From an uncultured Flavobacterium sp. (GTDB lineage Bacteria; Bacteroidota; Bacteroidia; Flavobacteriales; Flavobacteriaceae): a DNA stretch of 64,000 nt. Both the position numbers and the translations under genes were made by a program. Numbering within the stretch: the stretch's first letter is position 1; each line of letters starts with the position of its first letter. Shown here piece after piece: positions 17,587 to 27,383 of this stretch. Where the stretch lies: assembly GCF_951805225.1 (NCBI RefSeq), contig NZ_OX638201.1, positions 1,674,001-1,738,000 of the forward strand, written 5' to 3'. The notes below the pieces were generated by a model. It worked only from the letters and a program-made list of their open reading frames with translations. It searched no databases and had not been told where the DNA came from.

Positions 17587-18172
17587 AATAATTGGAATTA
17601 TTGCTATATTTGCTGCTATTAAACTAGGCCTTTGGAGAGAGCAGCAAAATATCTTTCCTTAGGTCTTTCTCTTTTTTGGTAAATTCTTTTTCTTCAATAA
17701 ACGATTCCGCTTTACCGCCGGAGGTTTACGCCTACTTCCATCTTTCATTATAGGATTGATCTAATGAAAGGATCAGGGTCAAATTCTCATTTAAATTTTA
17801 GAATAAATAAAAAGCTAGATGTTTATGGATATGATAAACCTAATGCCGCTTTATGGTGATTTGGCTTTGTATGAAGATTCCGAATATCTGCAACCTTTAC
17901 TATTTTATTTATTTAAAATTTATCAAAGAACTTTTTTTATAAAAACTCTCCCTCAAAAAAGAGTCTTTAAAGAAAACCTATTAAGTATCGTGTTGTAAAA
18001 TCTCCCCTACACAATCACAGTACTTACTAAGTATTAGATTTCAAAAAAGCAAAATATCATGCTTAAATTTATTGTTAACGGTTTCTTAATATTACATAAC
18101 AGATAAGCAACCGCATGTTTTAAAAAGTTTATTAAAACATATTTTTTCTTCCTTTTTACTAACTTATAAAAA
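17587..18172. other. 586-bp intergenic region between the two beta-helix lipoprotein genes
   Basis: No convincing gene. It contains a TTGCTGC/GCAGCAA stem just upstream of the 17586 start (17616-17647) and, at about 17706-17733, a block GCTTTACCGCCGGAGG plus TTTACGC that recurs in a variant form at about 16051-16076. A 59-codon plus-strand frame at 17819-17998 exists but lacks support. Confidence 0.4.
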
Positions 18173-19477
18173 TCAGAAATTATTAAACTTGGTCCATGTA
18201 TTTGTCCAGTTTGCCTCTGTTTTAAATGCTCCCGTATTTCCAGAAAGATCTAATGCTCCATCGTTAAAAAAAGGCTGTGTTAGTCCCCATTTTGGAGCAG
18301 GATTTACGGTTGAAGCTGTGTTACCAAGACCTATAAATGTTCCTGCTGGTAAAATTGGAGTATCAAATCCATGAATTGATATTCCAGCCCAAAAGGATGC
18401 AGATTGCAATGATGGAGATTCCCAGTAGACACCTCTATTGTAACCTGTTACAGTAACATCAGTAAACCTAATTTGTCCTAATCTGCGTACGTGGATAGCA
18501 TTTTCGTATAGGTCAGCAACGGTAGTTGAGCTAACTCCAATTATAGACATTTCAGAAATAACCGGACGCGTTATAAGTAATGTTGTAGTTCCTGAAGCGT
18601 TGTTATCTAATTCGATACCATTTGAATCTGGGCTTCCTACGCCTGAACCGGCAAAACTGTGAAGAGAATTACTATCCGCGAGTGCAATAGCTTTTGTAAT
18701 TGTTCCTGTGTAACCAAGATCAAAATCAAAGTTATCGTCATATGGGGCAAAAGAAACTAAATGAGAAGCATTTACAGTTCCTCCAAAAAATTGAAATGAA
18801 TCATCTCTAGCGTACGAAACCTGTATATGATGTAGTACTGTGCCGCTACCTACTCCTGCCAACGTTAAACCATTAATTTCAACGCCCAAATCTAAAATTC
18901 GACCGGCAAATTCGATACGTGCATAATTTAAAGCTCCGGCATTATGGGTATTATTTGTTCCTCCATAATAAAAATCATTAACATTAGGCTGATCACCTAA
19001 TCCTTCGACAACATTAGTAGTCACCCAAGTGTTAACTTCAGCATCACCCAAAATTACTACACCTCCAAAATCACCCGGATAACCAGTTGTTGCCGCGTTT
19101 CCGTCTAATAACTTATAGCTGGTAAAAATAATAGGTGCAGTTGCGGTTCCTTGTGCATTAATTTTACCTGTTTTAGTAATTACAAGAACTCCTGTAGCAA
19201 CACCTGCAGCAAGAGGTTTTCCTTTAATAAATGTACCAGGCTGTATGGTTAATGTAGCTCCGGATTTTACACGTATTACTCCGCTAATTTCCCAGACCCT
19301 GTCATTTGTCCAGGTTGTATTAGTTGTAACATCACCGCTAACCGTTTGTACTGTAACTGGATATCCGGAGTAATCAGCGCCAGCTGCTTTCATGGAAAAA
19401 GAAGAATCGGCAGTATCATCACTTTGGCAAGAACTCATAAATAGAGCTGCGATTGCAAATAGAAAAAAGTTTTTCAT
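18173..19477 (-). CDS. beta-helix surface lipoprotein, copy 2
   Basis: A 434-residue paralogue of the product of 16270-17586. It has the same lipobox region (LFMSSC), the same SSFSMKAAGADYSGYP start, and a near-identical C-terminus (NTWTKFNNF). Differences cluster in loops, e.g. loss of two residues after GRILD and YDDNFDFD for DDDNFDFD, as expected for diverging ligand-contact regions. It lies 120 bp downstream of the TonB-dependent receptor gene and is probably in its transcription unit. Confidence 0.8.
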   Translation of the reverse strand: MKNFFLFAIAALFMSSCQSDDTADSSFSMKAAGADYSGYPVTVQTVSGDVTTNTTWTNDRVWEISGVIRVKSGATLTIQPGTFIKGKPLAAGVATGVLVITKTGKINAQGTATAPIIFTSYKLLDGNAATTGYPGDFGGVVILGDAEVNTWVTTNVVEGLGDQPNVNDFYYGGTNNTHNAGALNYARIEFAGRILDLGVEINGLTLAGVGSGTVLHHIQVSYARDDSFQFFGGTVNASHLVSFAPYDDNFDFDLGYTGTITKAIALADSNSLHSFAGSGVGSPDSNGIELDNNASGTTTLLITRPVISEMSIIGVSSTTVADLYENAIHVRRLGQIRFTDVTVTGYNRGVYWESPSLQSASFWAGISIHGFDTPILPAGTFIGLGNTASTVNPAPKWGLTQPFFNDGALDLSGNTGAFKTEANWTNTWTKFNNF

Positions 19478-19597
19478 AAAGAATTAATTATTATTAAAAT
19501 TATCCGTTAAAGCAAAACTCAGAAGTAAGTAAAATGCTTTTCTAAGGTTTTTGTTTTTATAAAATGTTTAATCGACTAATGATTTAATTTTGCAACT

Positions 19598-22500
19598 TTA
19601 AAACCTATAATTAAGAGATATACTTATTGTCCTGCCACTTTTAGCTTTAAATACAACCTGATCAATATCTTCATCGTACTTATTTGTTGCTCCTGCTCCC
19701 AGATTAAATTGTTCTCTTGGATTTGCCCCATAAATGAAATCCGTAGTTTTACTATAACTATTATTGTTATTATAAGTTTCTATGCCAGTATCAAACATGT
19801 TCTTCATGCTGCATTTTAATTCCAGATTTCTTTCTTTAAAAAATTTGTAACTTACCTGAGCATCCGTTATCGCATATGGCATACGAATTTCTTCGGCCCT
19901 GTATTCAAATCCTACCAATATATATTGATCTCCAATCGCATTCTGTCTAAGACTAAAACCAAAACGGTCACCCACATAATCTAAACCAAGATTATAAGTA
20001 TAAGGTGATTGCCCATACAAAGGCCTGTTAGCTTGATAAAGTCCTCCCGTTCCATCTATATTAATATAAGAAGTCACTTTTGTATCATTGAAAGAAGCAT
20101 TTCCATAAACAAAAAGATCTTTTAATATTCCGCCTTCTCCTAAGAAAGAAAGATTTTTATAAAACTCAAATTCAACTCCCCATAGTTTGGCATTGTTTGA
20201 GTTCAAAACGTAGATATCTCTTCCATCTGAAGGATTACGGAAACCAACTGATTCGATTGGATTATCAATGTCTTTATGATAAATACCAAAAGACAAAATC
20301 TCACCTCCTGATGGAAACCATTCTAATTTAAGATCATAATTATTAGCTACACTCGAAACCAATCCATTTGAGTAATTGTAGACTTTAGCCGAACGAATTG
20401 GATCGTAATAAGGAATACCCAAACGCTCTGCAAATTGTGGGCGCAAAACAGATTTATTATACCCCAATCTAATATTCATTTTATTAGTTGGACTAATTAT
20501 TAAACTTGCCGATGGCAGAAATTGCCACATTTTATCATTACCCTGGTCTTTTGCTAAACCATCAGGATATTCTGATTGACTTTGTATTTCGGTATAAATG
20601 TAGCTTTCGGCTCTTACTCCCCAAACCAACCTTACATATCGGCCAATTTTATCATCGAGCATTAAAAATGGAGAATGTATTTTTACGTTCCCTTCATACT
20701 TATTACCGTATACACCATAATCCTGCCATCCAAAACCTCCCCAATAATAATTTGATCCGTCTAAGAATTTAGAAAGCGGTTCATAAATAACAGCGCGATC
20801 AGTTGGCTGACCAACCGTTATTAATTTAGCTGATTCTTGTTGATTTGTTGCTATTTTGTAAGTTCCAAAATAGCCTCCTTTAAGATCATTTGTAAAAGAA
20901 TCTCCAAAATTAAAAGTGTATTTTAAATTAATGGCCCAGTTATAATCAGCCTCATCATTAGTAAAATTGCTTCGGCTAAACGGAAATCTCGTCTCAGCAT
21001 TATAAACACTATAAGATCTCAGTATATCATCGCCAACTTTTTCCTGGCCAATAGTTACAAATGTTGCGTCCTTGGTATCTTTTGCTACATTTCCATAAGC
21101 TCCATACCAATTAACTTCAAGGTTATCGAATTTGTGATTTCCTTCAATTTTATTCTGAATAAAAGTGGTGTAAACAGGATAATTAGACTCTGTAGTAGTT
21201 GGGAGTATGCTGCCGTCTAAAATCCCATCTACAGAATCGTCATTTCTCCAGCCTGTAATTTGGGTTAATTGATTGTTATAAATATGCATAACAGTATTGC
21301 GCACAGTGATTTTATGATTCCCCAACTGAATACCCGCATTAAACATACCGCCCAAAGTCGAATTGTAAGTATAATTGGCTCCTGCATTTTTAAAGCCATA
21401 TTTTGTAAAAGTGGAGTACAATGCTTTATCGCTCTCCGGCGTAAAATCAGTATTGCTTCTAAAATTTCTTTCCGTATGCTCAATTTCTAGTGTTTCCTGT
21501 GTATTCTTAAAAATCGCTGAACCAACAAATCCCCATTTATTATTGTCTTTTAACTGATAAGTTCTTCCTATACCAAATTGCAATGTTGTTCCGGGAGCAC
21601 CATACGTTTTATAAGTAGAAAAATTATCCTCAGTAAATAGTCTACTATAATCCAAAAACGGACCTGATTCCGCCTCAGTTGTTGGAGGATCTATTGTGGG
21701 ACGATTAGATGGATAATCACGTCGACCGTCATCAAATCCCCAATAATCATAATCGCCTTCCTGTTTTGTCAAACGCTCTTTGAAAGCACTTTTACTGTTA
21801 TAAGAATTACTAATAGAAAAATTGGTAAAATTTTCTTTAGGAATATCCATTGTCTTAACCTCTACATATCCTCCGGCAAAATTGGCGTACATATCCGGCG
21901 TTGCAGATTTGCTCACCACAATACTTTCAACAATAGCCGTTGGAATAATATCAAAAGAGAAATTTTGCTGATACGCATCTGTACTTGGCAAAGCGATTCC
22001 GTCCATAACCGCCTGATTCCATCTTTCGCCCATAGAACGCACCACAACATATTTATCGCCAATTGTCGTTACACCCGTAATACGTTTTAACGAACTCGCT
22101 ACATCTCTGTCTGGTGTTCTGGCGATTTGTTCTGCCGAAATACCATCAGAAAACTGAGCCGCTTTTTTCTGTTGCAATAACATACCTCCAACTGAAGCTG
22201 TTGCTTTTTTATAATCCTGAATAATAACCACTTCATTCAAAGATTCTGCATCTTCTTTTAAAGAAACTACAAGCGGAGTTTCGCCATTTTCAAGAACTTT
22301 AACACCTGTAATTTTTTGCGTTTGAAACGAAATAGCACTAATTTCAATCGTATATTCTCCCGGTTCTAATTCCAAAACATAGTTACCATCAATATCAGAT
22401 TGAGCGCCAATACTCAGTTCAGCTACTTTTATATTTACACCAGGTAACGAAAGTCCTTTGACATCTACGACTTTACCTGTAATTTTTCCCTTCTTTTTTT

Positions 22501-22834
22501 TTTTGTCGCCGTCTTTACTATTTACGGCTATATTATTTTCATTTCGTCTGAAATTTAAGTTGGTCATGTTTTGCAAATCACTTAAAATTTCGTCTATCGA
22601 AACATTATCTTTTTTTAGTGTAACCAATGGTAAATCCAGATCCAGATCTTTTTGATAAACAAATTGATAAGGCGTGCGCGATTTTAGATTATCTATAATT
22701 TTTTGTGGTGAAGAATTTTTAAAATCAACCGATACAGTTCCGGTTTGTGCATAAATTGAATTTGTTCCGAAGAAAACCCCGAAAAATAAAATCCATAAGG
22801 CAACGACAAATCGCCTCGAAAATTCATTGTTCAT
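19598..22834 (-). CDS. TonB-dependent outer-membrane receptor with N-terminal STN and carboxypeptidase-like domains
   Basis: A 1078-residue receptor. Residues about 1-30 are a signal peptide. Residues about 33-105 form an STN (secretin/TonB N-terminal) domain (PQKIIDNLKSRTPYQFVYQ, VSIDEILSDLQNMTNLNF). A CarboxypepD-reg-like beta domain (about 115-200, GKVVDVKGLSLPGVNIKV) follows, then the plug (about 215-330) and the outer-membrane barrel ending in an aromatic residue (ISLNYRF). The STN domain signals substrate binding to a FecR anti-sigma, which is encoded just upstream. The substrate is unknown. Length is normal for the family. Confidence 0.9.
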   Translation of the reverse strand: MNNEFSRRFVVALWILFFGVFFGTNSIYAQTGTVSVDFKNSSPQKIIDNLKSRTPYQFVYQKDLDLDLPLVTLKKDNVSIDEILSDLQNMTNLNFRRNENNIAVNSKDGDKKKKKGKITGKVVDVKGLSLPGVNIKVAELSIGAQSDIDGNYVLELEPGEYTIEISAISFQTQKITGVKVLENGETPLVVSLKEDAESLNEVVIIQDYKKATASVGGMLLQQKKAAQFSDGISAEQIARTPDRDVASSLKRITGVTTIGDKYVVVRSMGERWNQAVMDGIALPSTDAYQQNFSFDIIPTAIVESIVVSKSATPDMYANFAGGYVEVKTMDIPKENFTNFSISNSYNSKSAFKERLTKQEGDYDYWGFDDGRRDYPSNRPTIDPPTTEAESGPFLDYSRLFTEDNFSTYKTYGAPGTTLQFGIGRTYQLKDNNKWGFVGSAIFKNTQETLEIEHTERNFRSNTDFTPESDKALYSTFTKYGFKNAGANYTYNSTLGGMFNAGIQLGNHKITVRNTVMHIYNNQLTQITGWRNDDSVDGILDGSILPTTTESNYPVYTTFIQNKIEGNHKFDNLEVNWYGAYGNVAKDTKDATFVTIGQEKVGDDILRSYSVYNAETRFPFSRSNFTNDEADYNWAINLKYTFNFGDSFTNDLKGGYFGTYKIATNQQESAKLITVGQPTDRAVIYEPLSKFLDGSNYYWGGFGWQDYGVYGNKYEGNVKIHSPFLMLDDKIGRYVRLVWGVRAESYIYTEIQSQSEYPDGLAKDQGNDKMWQFLPSASLIISPTNKMNIRLGYNKSVLRPQFAERLGIPYYDPIRSAKVYNYSNGLVSSVANNYDLKLEWFPSGGEILSFGIYHKDIDNPIESVGFRNPSDGRDIYVLNSNNAKLWGVEFEFYKNLSFLGEGGILKDLFVYGNASFNDTKVTSYINIDGTGGLYQANRPLYGQSPYTYNLGLDYVGDRFGFSLRQNAIGDQYILVGFEYRAEEIRMPYAITDAQVSYKFFKERNLELKCSMKNMFDTGIETYNNNNSYSKTTDFIYGANPREQFNLGAGATNKYDEDIDQVVFKAKSGRTISISLNYRF

Positions 22835-22991
22835 AATTGATGATTGTTAGTGTTTATTAGAATTCTTTTTATATAATATTGTGGACAAATATTTTCAGTT
22901 TAAAGCGAGCGATTCCTGACAACTTCTCTTAAATCATTTTTTTTAGATTTAATTCAGTTGTAAATTATTGTTTCAAAATGTTTAGAAACTA

Positions 22992-23840
22992 TTATCTGCT
23001 AATGAGAAAAGTATTGTTTCCGGTAGTTTGAATCTTGATTTCCAAAGCAAAAGCAATTGTCTGAAGCATTCCATAAAAACCTTGTCTCGTATCAAGAGTT
23101 CCCTGAATTTTAAGATTCTTTAAATCTTCGTCTAAATATGTTACCGAAAAATGATTGTTTACCTTCAGCTTTTCCAGAACTTGGGCCAATGTTAATCCGT
23201 CGACATAGATTAAAACCTTTTTCCATTCTGGTTCAAGAACAAGAGTTTTTTGTTTATTTAGCATCGAAGTTTCTGCTTGATAAATTGCTTTATCTCCTCT
23301 TTCCAGCAATACAGTATTTTGTGAACTTTCGACTTTTACTTTTCCAGTTCTTACATTTACTTCAGGTTGATTATCGGCGTAAGCTTTAATATTAAAGGAA
23401 GTTCCAAGAACAGTCGTTTTTATAGCTCCGGAACTAATCACAAACGGATGTGACGGATCGCGTTTTACTTCAAAAAAAGCTTCTCCTTTTAAAGTAACCG
23501 TTCTTTCTTTTCCAGTAAAACTTTTAGGATATTCGATTTCAGAATTTTCGTTTAACCAAACTCTCGTTCCGTCAGGCAAATTTAAAAGTCGCACATCTTT
23601 ACCAAATGTTGCCGTTGTAGTAATTTCAGGTTTAACAAAACCAGACTTATTAAAAGCCTGATAAGCGCTAAAAGAAAGGATAATTACAGCACTTGCAGCA
23701 GCGGTCCAGTTATAAAAACTTCTATATTTATCAACTGTCGTTTTGCGTATCGTATTCCACATACGAGTTGTGCTTTCATTTGGCAAAATACCTCTATTGG
23801 GTATTGCGTCCCACTCTTCTCTTAATTTTCTGGATTTCAT
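22992..23840 (-). CDS. FecR-family anti-sigma factor
   Basis: A 282-residue inner-membrane regulator. A short cytoplasmic N-terminus (KSRKLREEWDAIP) is followed by one membrane helix (about residues 46-64, WTAAASAVIILSFSAY), the FecR domain (RLLNLPDGTRVWLNENSEIEYP, KGEAFFEVKRDPSHPFVI) and a C-terminal DUF4974-like part (VDGLTLAQVLEKLKVNNHFSV). The start at 23840 (MKSRK) is preferred to the longer frame, whose extra 17 residues are not family-like. It would hold the sigma factor encoded at 24059-24637 until the TonB receptor's STN domain signals. Confidence 0.88.
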   Translation of the reverse strand: MKSRKLREEWDAIPNRGILPNESTTRMWNTIRKTTVDKYRSFYNWTAAASAVIILSFSAYQAFNKSGFVKPEITTTATFGKDVRLLNLPDGTRVWLNENSEIEYPKSFTGKERTVTLKGEAFFEVKRDPSHPFVISSGAIKTTVLGTSFNIKAYADNQPEVNVRTGKVKVESSQNTVLLERGDKAIYQAETSMLNKQKTLVLEPEWKKVLIYVDGLTLAQVLEKLKVNNHFSVTYLDEDLKNLKIQGTLDTRQGFYGMLQTIAFALEIKIQTTGNNTFLISR

Positions 23841-24058
23841 TAAAATCAACTTTAGTGTTTGGAAAATCATACACGAATCTCCACGATTCAACTACATTAG
23901 ATTTCCAATGATTTAAATATCACGGGTAGTCGCATCTATTAATGTTTTCTTAATGTAGAAGAACATTTACTTAACTTTGACTTCAATGCAAAAAATGAAA
24001 TATTGGCGCTAAAACAGGAGAAATTAGCCCAATTAAAAGACTAAAACACAAGTTAGTT

Positions 24059-24637
24059 TTAAGATATAAATTCAGCCTGACTCACAAAAAAAAGCGCAAA
24101 CCAATACAGTTCGTGATTCTTAATCGAATTCTTTTTAAGGAATTGCAATGTCTTGGAGATTTGGTTTGCAACGGCACTTGGAGACATATCCATTTCTGCA
24201 GCGATTTCTTTGTAACTGCGATCTTCAAACTTATGAAGATTGAAAATTTTTCTTCTTTTGGCTGGGATTTTATTCAGCAGATATTCTATTTTTTCCAGTT
24301 TAAAACTAATATCATCGTCGACTTCAACAACATAGTCAAGTTCATTAATCAACTGATCATTTTCTACAGAAAAAATTCTGTTTTGTTTCTTGTACCATTT
24401 TGAAATTTCCTGCTTTGAGCTTTTAAACAAAATGGCTTCCAACTCCACATTCGGATCTAATTTTGTTCTGTATTTCCAAAGATGGATAAAAACATTTTGT
24501 GTCACATCTTCTGAATCTGCAAGCTGTGCAGTATATTTTTTTACAAAACAAAATATTTTAAAATGATATAAATCGTAGATTTCTTTAAAAGAGGAATCAT
24601 CTCCATTTCGTAACCTTACAACCAAATTAGAACTCAT
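24059..24637 (-). CDS. ECF sigma factor, FecI-like
   Basis: A 192-residue sigma factor. Region 2 is SFKEIYDLYHFKIFCF through LADSEDVTQNVFIHLW; region 4 is IPAKRRKIFNLHKFEDRS followed by the helix-turn-helix YKEIAAEMDMSPSAVANQI. With the FecR anti-sigma (218 bp downstream) and the TonB receptor it makes a complete surface-signalling triad. It probably drives the receptor and the two beta-helix lipoproteins. Confidence 0.9.
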   Translation of the reverse strand: MSSNLVVRLRNGDDSSFKEIYDLYHFKIFCFVKKYTAQLADSEDVTQNVFIHLWKYRTKLDPNVELEAILFKSSKQEISKWYKKQNRIFSVENDQLINELDYVVEVDDDISFKLEKIEYLLNKIPAKRRKIFNLHKFEDRSYKEIAAEMDMSPSAVANQISKTLQFLKKNSIKNHELYWFALFFVSQAEFIS

Positions 24638-24774
24638 AATGCAATTTTAAATTGTTAAAGAAGACCCTTACAAAAGTAAGGCAAACCGCAATCGATATTT
24701 TTTGCGATTCGCTCATTTAATAATTTATTAATATTACCCAATTGGCATATCATCAAGATGCAGCTTAACCACAA

Positions 24775-25330
24775 TATTGTTATTTCGATTTCTATGATAA
24801 AACCAAATCTTTTTTTTAAGGAGCTAATCCCGCTATTCATTTCAATCTTTTATGGCGAATCCCGCCATAAAAGGATTTCCACTTCTATCGGGGCTAGGAA
24901 ATTCGTTTTCATTAAGAATCTTTTCGTTTAGTTTGTCATTTCAAGGAAAGGAGAAATCTCCACGAGAAGCTCGACAAAGATTGGAGACAATATTGAACGC
25001 GGATGACGCGGATTCGCTTTGCGAAAACACGGATTAAAATGGATTTTATCAGCTTAATCTTGTCGTTTCGACGAAGGAGAAATCCCCACGAGTAACTCGA
25101 CAAAGATTAGATTCTCGTTGCGGAGTTACTTGCGGAGATTTCTCCTTCGTCGAAATGACAAAAATGAAAGTGAGTTTCTCGCAGATTCGGCAGATTAAGC
25201 AGATTTTTTTGTAATGTTTATGTCTAGTTTGTCATTTCGACCAGAGGGAGAAATGACAAACTTAAGCTCATAAAATCCGTTTTAATCTGTGTTTTCGCAA
25301 AGCGAATCCGCGTCATCCGCGTGCAATTTT
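24775..25330 (-). repeat. second copy of the dispersed palindromic/structured repeat
   Basis: Fills the gap between the sigma factor and serine hydrolase genes. The left part (24790-24900) is the inverted copy of 12573-12675, with its hairpin CTTTTATGGCG / CGCCATAAAAG (24847-24857 with 24863-24873). The right part repeats GTCATTTCGA-type ends, a GCGGATGACGCGGATTCGC block and its inverse (25295-25322), and a long inverted pair around 25075-25165 (GAAATCTCC.. / ..GGAGATTTC with GTAACTCGACAAAGATT). Confidence 0.75.
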
Positions 25331-25337
25331 GAGCTTT

Positions 25338-26396
25338 TTATTGCAAAACATTCTCCGTAATAGTGTTTAACAAATTCGATCTCATTTTTGAATTTCTTTT
25401 ATCAAGAAGAATTATGATTCCCCAATTTTTAGCTCTGTTATAACATATTATAGAAGATTGTCCCATTGAATCACCAGATTTCATATAAAGTGTGTTTTTA
25501 TCATTTGAATCAATATTTACGGCCAATCCTAATTCTCTGTTGTCAACTTTATAAAATGTTTTTTCCGTAATTAATGCCGCTTTTCCAACCGTAGTTTCTT
25601 TGTTTAAAACCGCTTTTAGATATTTAATCATATCCGTAGCATTCGATTTTACTAATCCCGCAGGCGCAGTAACATTCCATTTGAAAAATTCCTGAATTCC
25701 GCCTTCTGGATTGTGACCAGTAGTTCTGTTTTTTACATCAAAATCTTTTGTTAGCGTATTATTCATATGTAACGGATTTATTATTTTTTCTCTAATAATT
25801 TCATCAAAAGTCTTATTGTATGCTTTCTCTAGTATTTGCCCCAATAAAGTAATTCCAATTGTAGAATAGCGGTATTTACCATAATCTTTAAGTTCAGTGC
25901 AATTATTGATAATATCTGCTAATGTTTTTTCGGTTACATTATTTATAGGTTGCTGCGGATCTAGAGCAATTAATTTTCCGAAATCTATATCAGACAAACC
26001 AGATTGATGAGAAGCCAAGTCTGAAATTTTGATTTTGTTTTTCAGATTCTCATTCAAAACATATTGTTTAGGAAGATAATTGTCGATATAATCGTCCAGT
26101 TTTATTTTGTTATCCAAAACCGCTTGTGCAACTAAATTTGCAGTTAAAATCTTGGTGATAGAAGCAATTTCGAAAATAGAATTTTTATTAATTTCTGTTT
26201 TGCTTTCAGCATTCAATTTTCCATAAGAAGTATAGAATTCTTTGTTATTTTGGATAAAACCAACGCTAATACCTACATCAGGATTCTTTTGATAATTGTC
26301 TCTAATTATGGAATCAATTTTTCTTGTAATGTCTTGTCCAAAAGAAAAAGTGCTTACTAATAATACTGCTGCTAATAATTTTAGGGAAGTTTTCAT
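25338..26396 (-). CDS. exported serine hydrolase, beta-lactamase class C/CubicO-like
   Basis: A 352-residue protein with a signal peptide (KLLAAVLLVSTFSFGQ). The nucleophile motif SxxK is in EIASITKILTANL, the second motif is the variant YST in GKYRYSTIGITLLG, and SHQSGLSD is the typical loop of the beta-lactamase/esterase family. It lacks an obvious class C KTG; YMKSGDSMG may replace it. Such proteins are peptidases or esterases as often as beta-lactamases. The start MKTSLKL at 26396 was chosen because the signal peptide begins there, 13 codons inside the longest frame. Confidence 0.8.
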   Translation of the reverse strand: MKTSLKLLAAVLLVSTFSFGQDITRKIDSIIRDNYQKNPDVGISVGFIQNNKEFYTSYGKLNAESKTEINKNSIFEIASITKILTANLVAQAVLDNKIKLDDYIDNYLPKQYVLNENLKNKIKISDLASHQSGLSDIDFGKLIALDPQQPINNVTEKTLADIINNCTELKDYGKYRYSTIGITLLGQILEKAYNKTFDEIIREKIINPLHMNNTLTKDFDVKNRTTGHNPEGGIQEFFKWNVTAPAGLVKSNATDMIKYLKAVLNKETTVGKAALITEKTFYKVDNRELGLAVNIDSNDKNTLYMKSGDSMGQSSIICYNRAKNWGIIILLDKRNSKMRSNLLNTITENVLQ

Positions 26397-26475
26397 GGTA
26401 TCGTTTTTTAAGGTTAGAAATTTATTCTGATACAAATCTCAGAAAGAAACCATTCCTGCGCGACCGAATAAAAAC

Positions 26476-26652
26476 ACTCGTACTCATTTGTTTCTAAAAA
26501 TAAGTACGAATAATAAAACCAAGAAGTACGAGTAATTACAAAATACTGTTTTACAATATTTTAAAATAAAAAACTTCATACTAATTCCTATAATATTGGC
26601 AATATAAAGCCAAGAAATTAAAGCTGAATTTCTTCGGAAAATTTACTCGTAC
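26476..26652. promoter_or_regulatory. four AGTACGAGT-type sites in a divergent promoter region
   Basis: AGTACGAAT (26503-26511) and AGTACGAGT (26525-26533) are direct repeats with a 22-bp period. The inverse ACTCGTACT lies at 26476-26484 and ACTCGTAC at 26645-26652. All are between the divergent serine hydrolase and nucleosidase genes. A CATATTTG at 26755-26762, one mismatch from TAnnTTTG, may be the -7 box of the nucleosidase gene. Confidence 0.5.
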
Positions 26653-26783
26653 GGATTAAAAAAAAATATTTTTACTGATCTATTTGATTTATTTAATCGC
26701 TTTTTTTGCCAAAAATTAAAGCGCAACACATCTGTTTAATTTATTTTAATTGAGCATATTTGCATCTTGAAAATAAAATTTTA

Positions 26784-27371
26784 ATGATAAAGATTAACAA
26801 CGAGCAATCCTTTGCTTTAGAGAATGTACTTTTTTCGTTTGCTTTAGCAGTTGAAGCTGCTGATGTTTTTGATGGACATAACACATTAATCACCGGAATT
26901 GGAAAAGTAAATGCTGCTTATGAACTTACAAAAGCTATACAGTCCAAAAAGCCGTCTCTTATTGTTAATCTTGGATCAGCCGGAAGCAGTCACTTTAAAA
27001 AAGGCGATGTCATTTGTTGTACCAAATTTGTGCAACGAGATATGGATGTTCGCGGATTGGGATATGCGTTATACGAAACTCCACTTTCTGATTTACCTGT
27101 AATTTTAGAATATGGTTTGACAATGCCAGAACTACAAATCGGGATTTGCGGAACCGGCGATAATTTTGAAATGGGACACGACGCAAAAATATATGACGTC
27201 GTAGACATGGAAGCTTACGCGCTTGCTATGATTGCGATGAAAGAAAATATTCCGTTTTTGTGTCTAAAATATATTTCTGACGGCGCAGATGATAACGCTG
27301 CAGACGACTGGATGATTCAGGTTCATAAAGCCGCTGAAGCTTTTGGAGAAATTTTGAATTTAAAAAAGTAA
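26784..27371 (+). CDS. nucleoside phosphorylase/nucleosidase-family protein
   Basis: A 195-residue protein of the PNP/MTAN fold. GIGKVNAAYELTKAI and LIVNLGSAGSSHFKKGDVICCTKFVQRDMD are the family's glycine-rich and phosphate/ribose-contact segments, and VDMEAYALAMIA carries the conserved Met-Glu pair that binds the ribose. LKYISDGADDNAADDW holds the catalytic Asp. Likely a hydrolase or phosphorylase of a purine nucleoside or of MTA/SAH. The start at 26784 (MIKINNEQS) is preferred over an upstream ATG. Confidence 0.82.
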   Translation: MIKINNEQSFALENVLFSFALAVEAADVFDGHNTLITGIGKVNAAYELTKAIQSKKPSLIVNLGSAGSSHFKKGDVICCTKFVQRDMDVRGLGYALYETPLSDLPVILEYGLTMPELQIGICGTGDNFEMGHDAKIYDVVDMEAYALAMIAMKENIPFLCLKYISDGADDNAADDWMIQVHKAAEAFGEILNLKK

Positions 27372-27383
27372 TGATTCTTCTGT

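Noticed and set aside
17819..17998. 59-codon plus-strand frame in the gap between beta-helix lipoprotein genes
   Set aside because: No recognisable motif, no promoter box, and opposite to all neighbours; could be chance in A/T-rich DNA.
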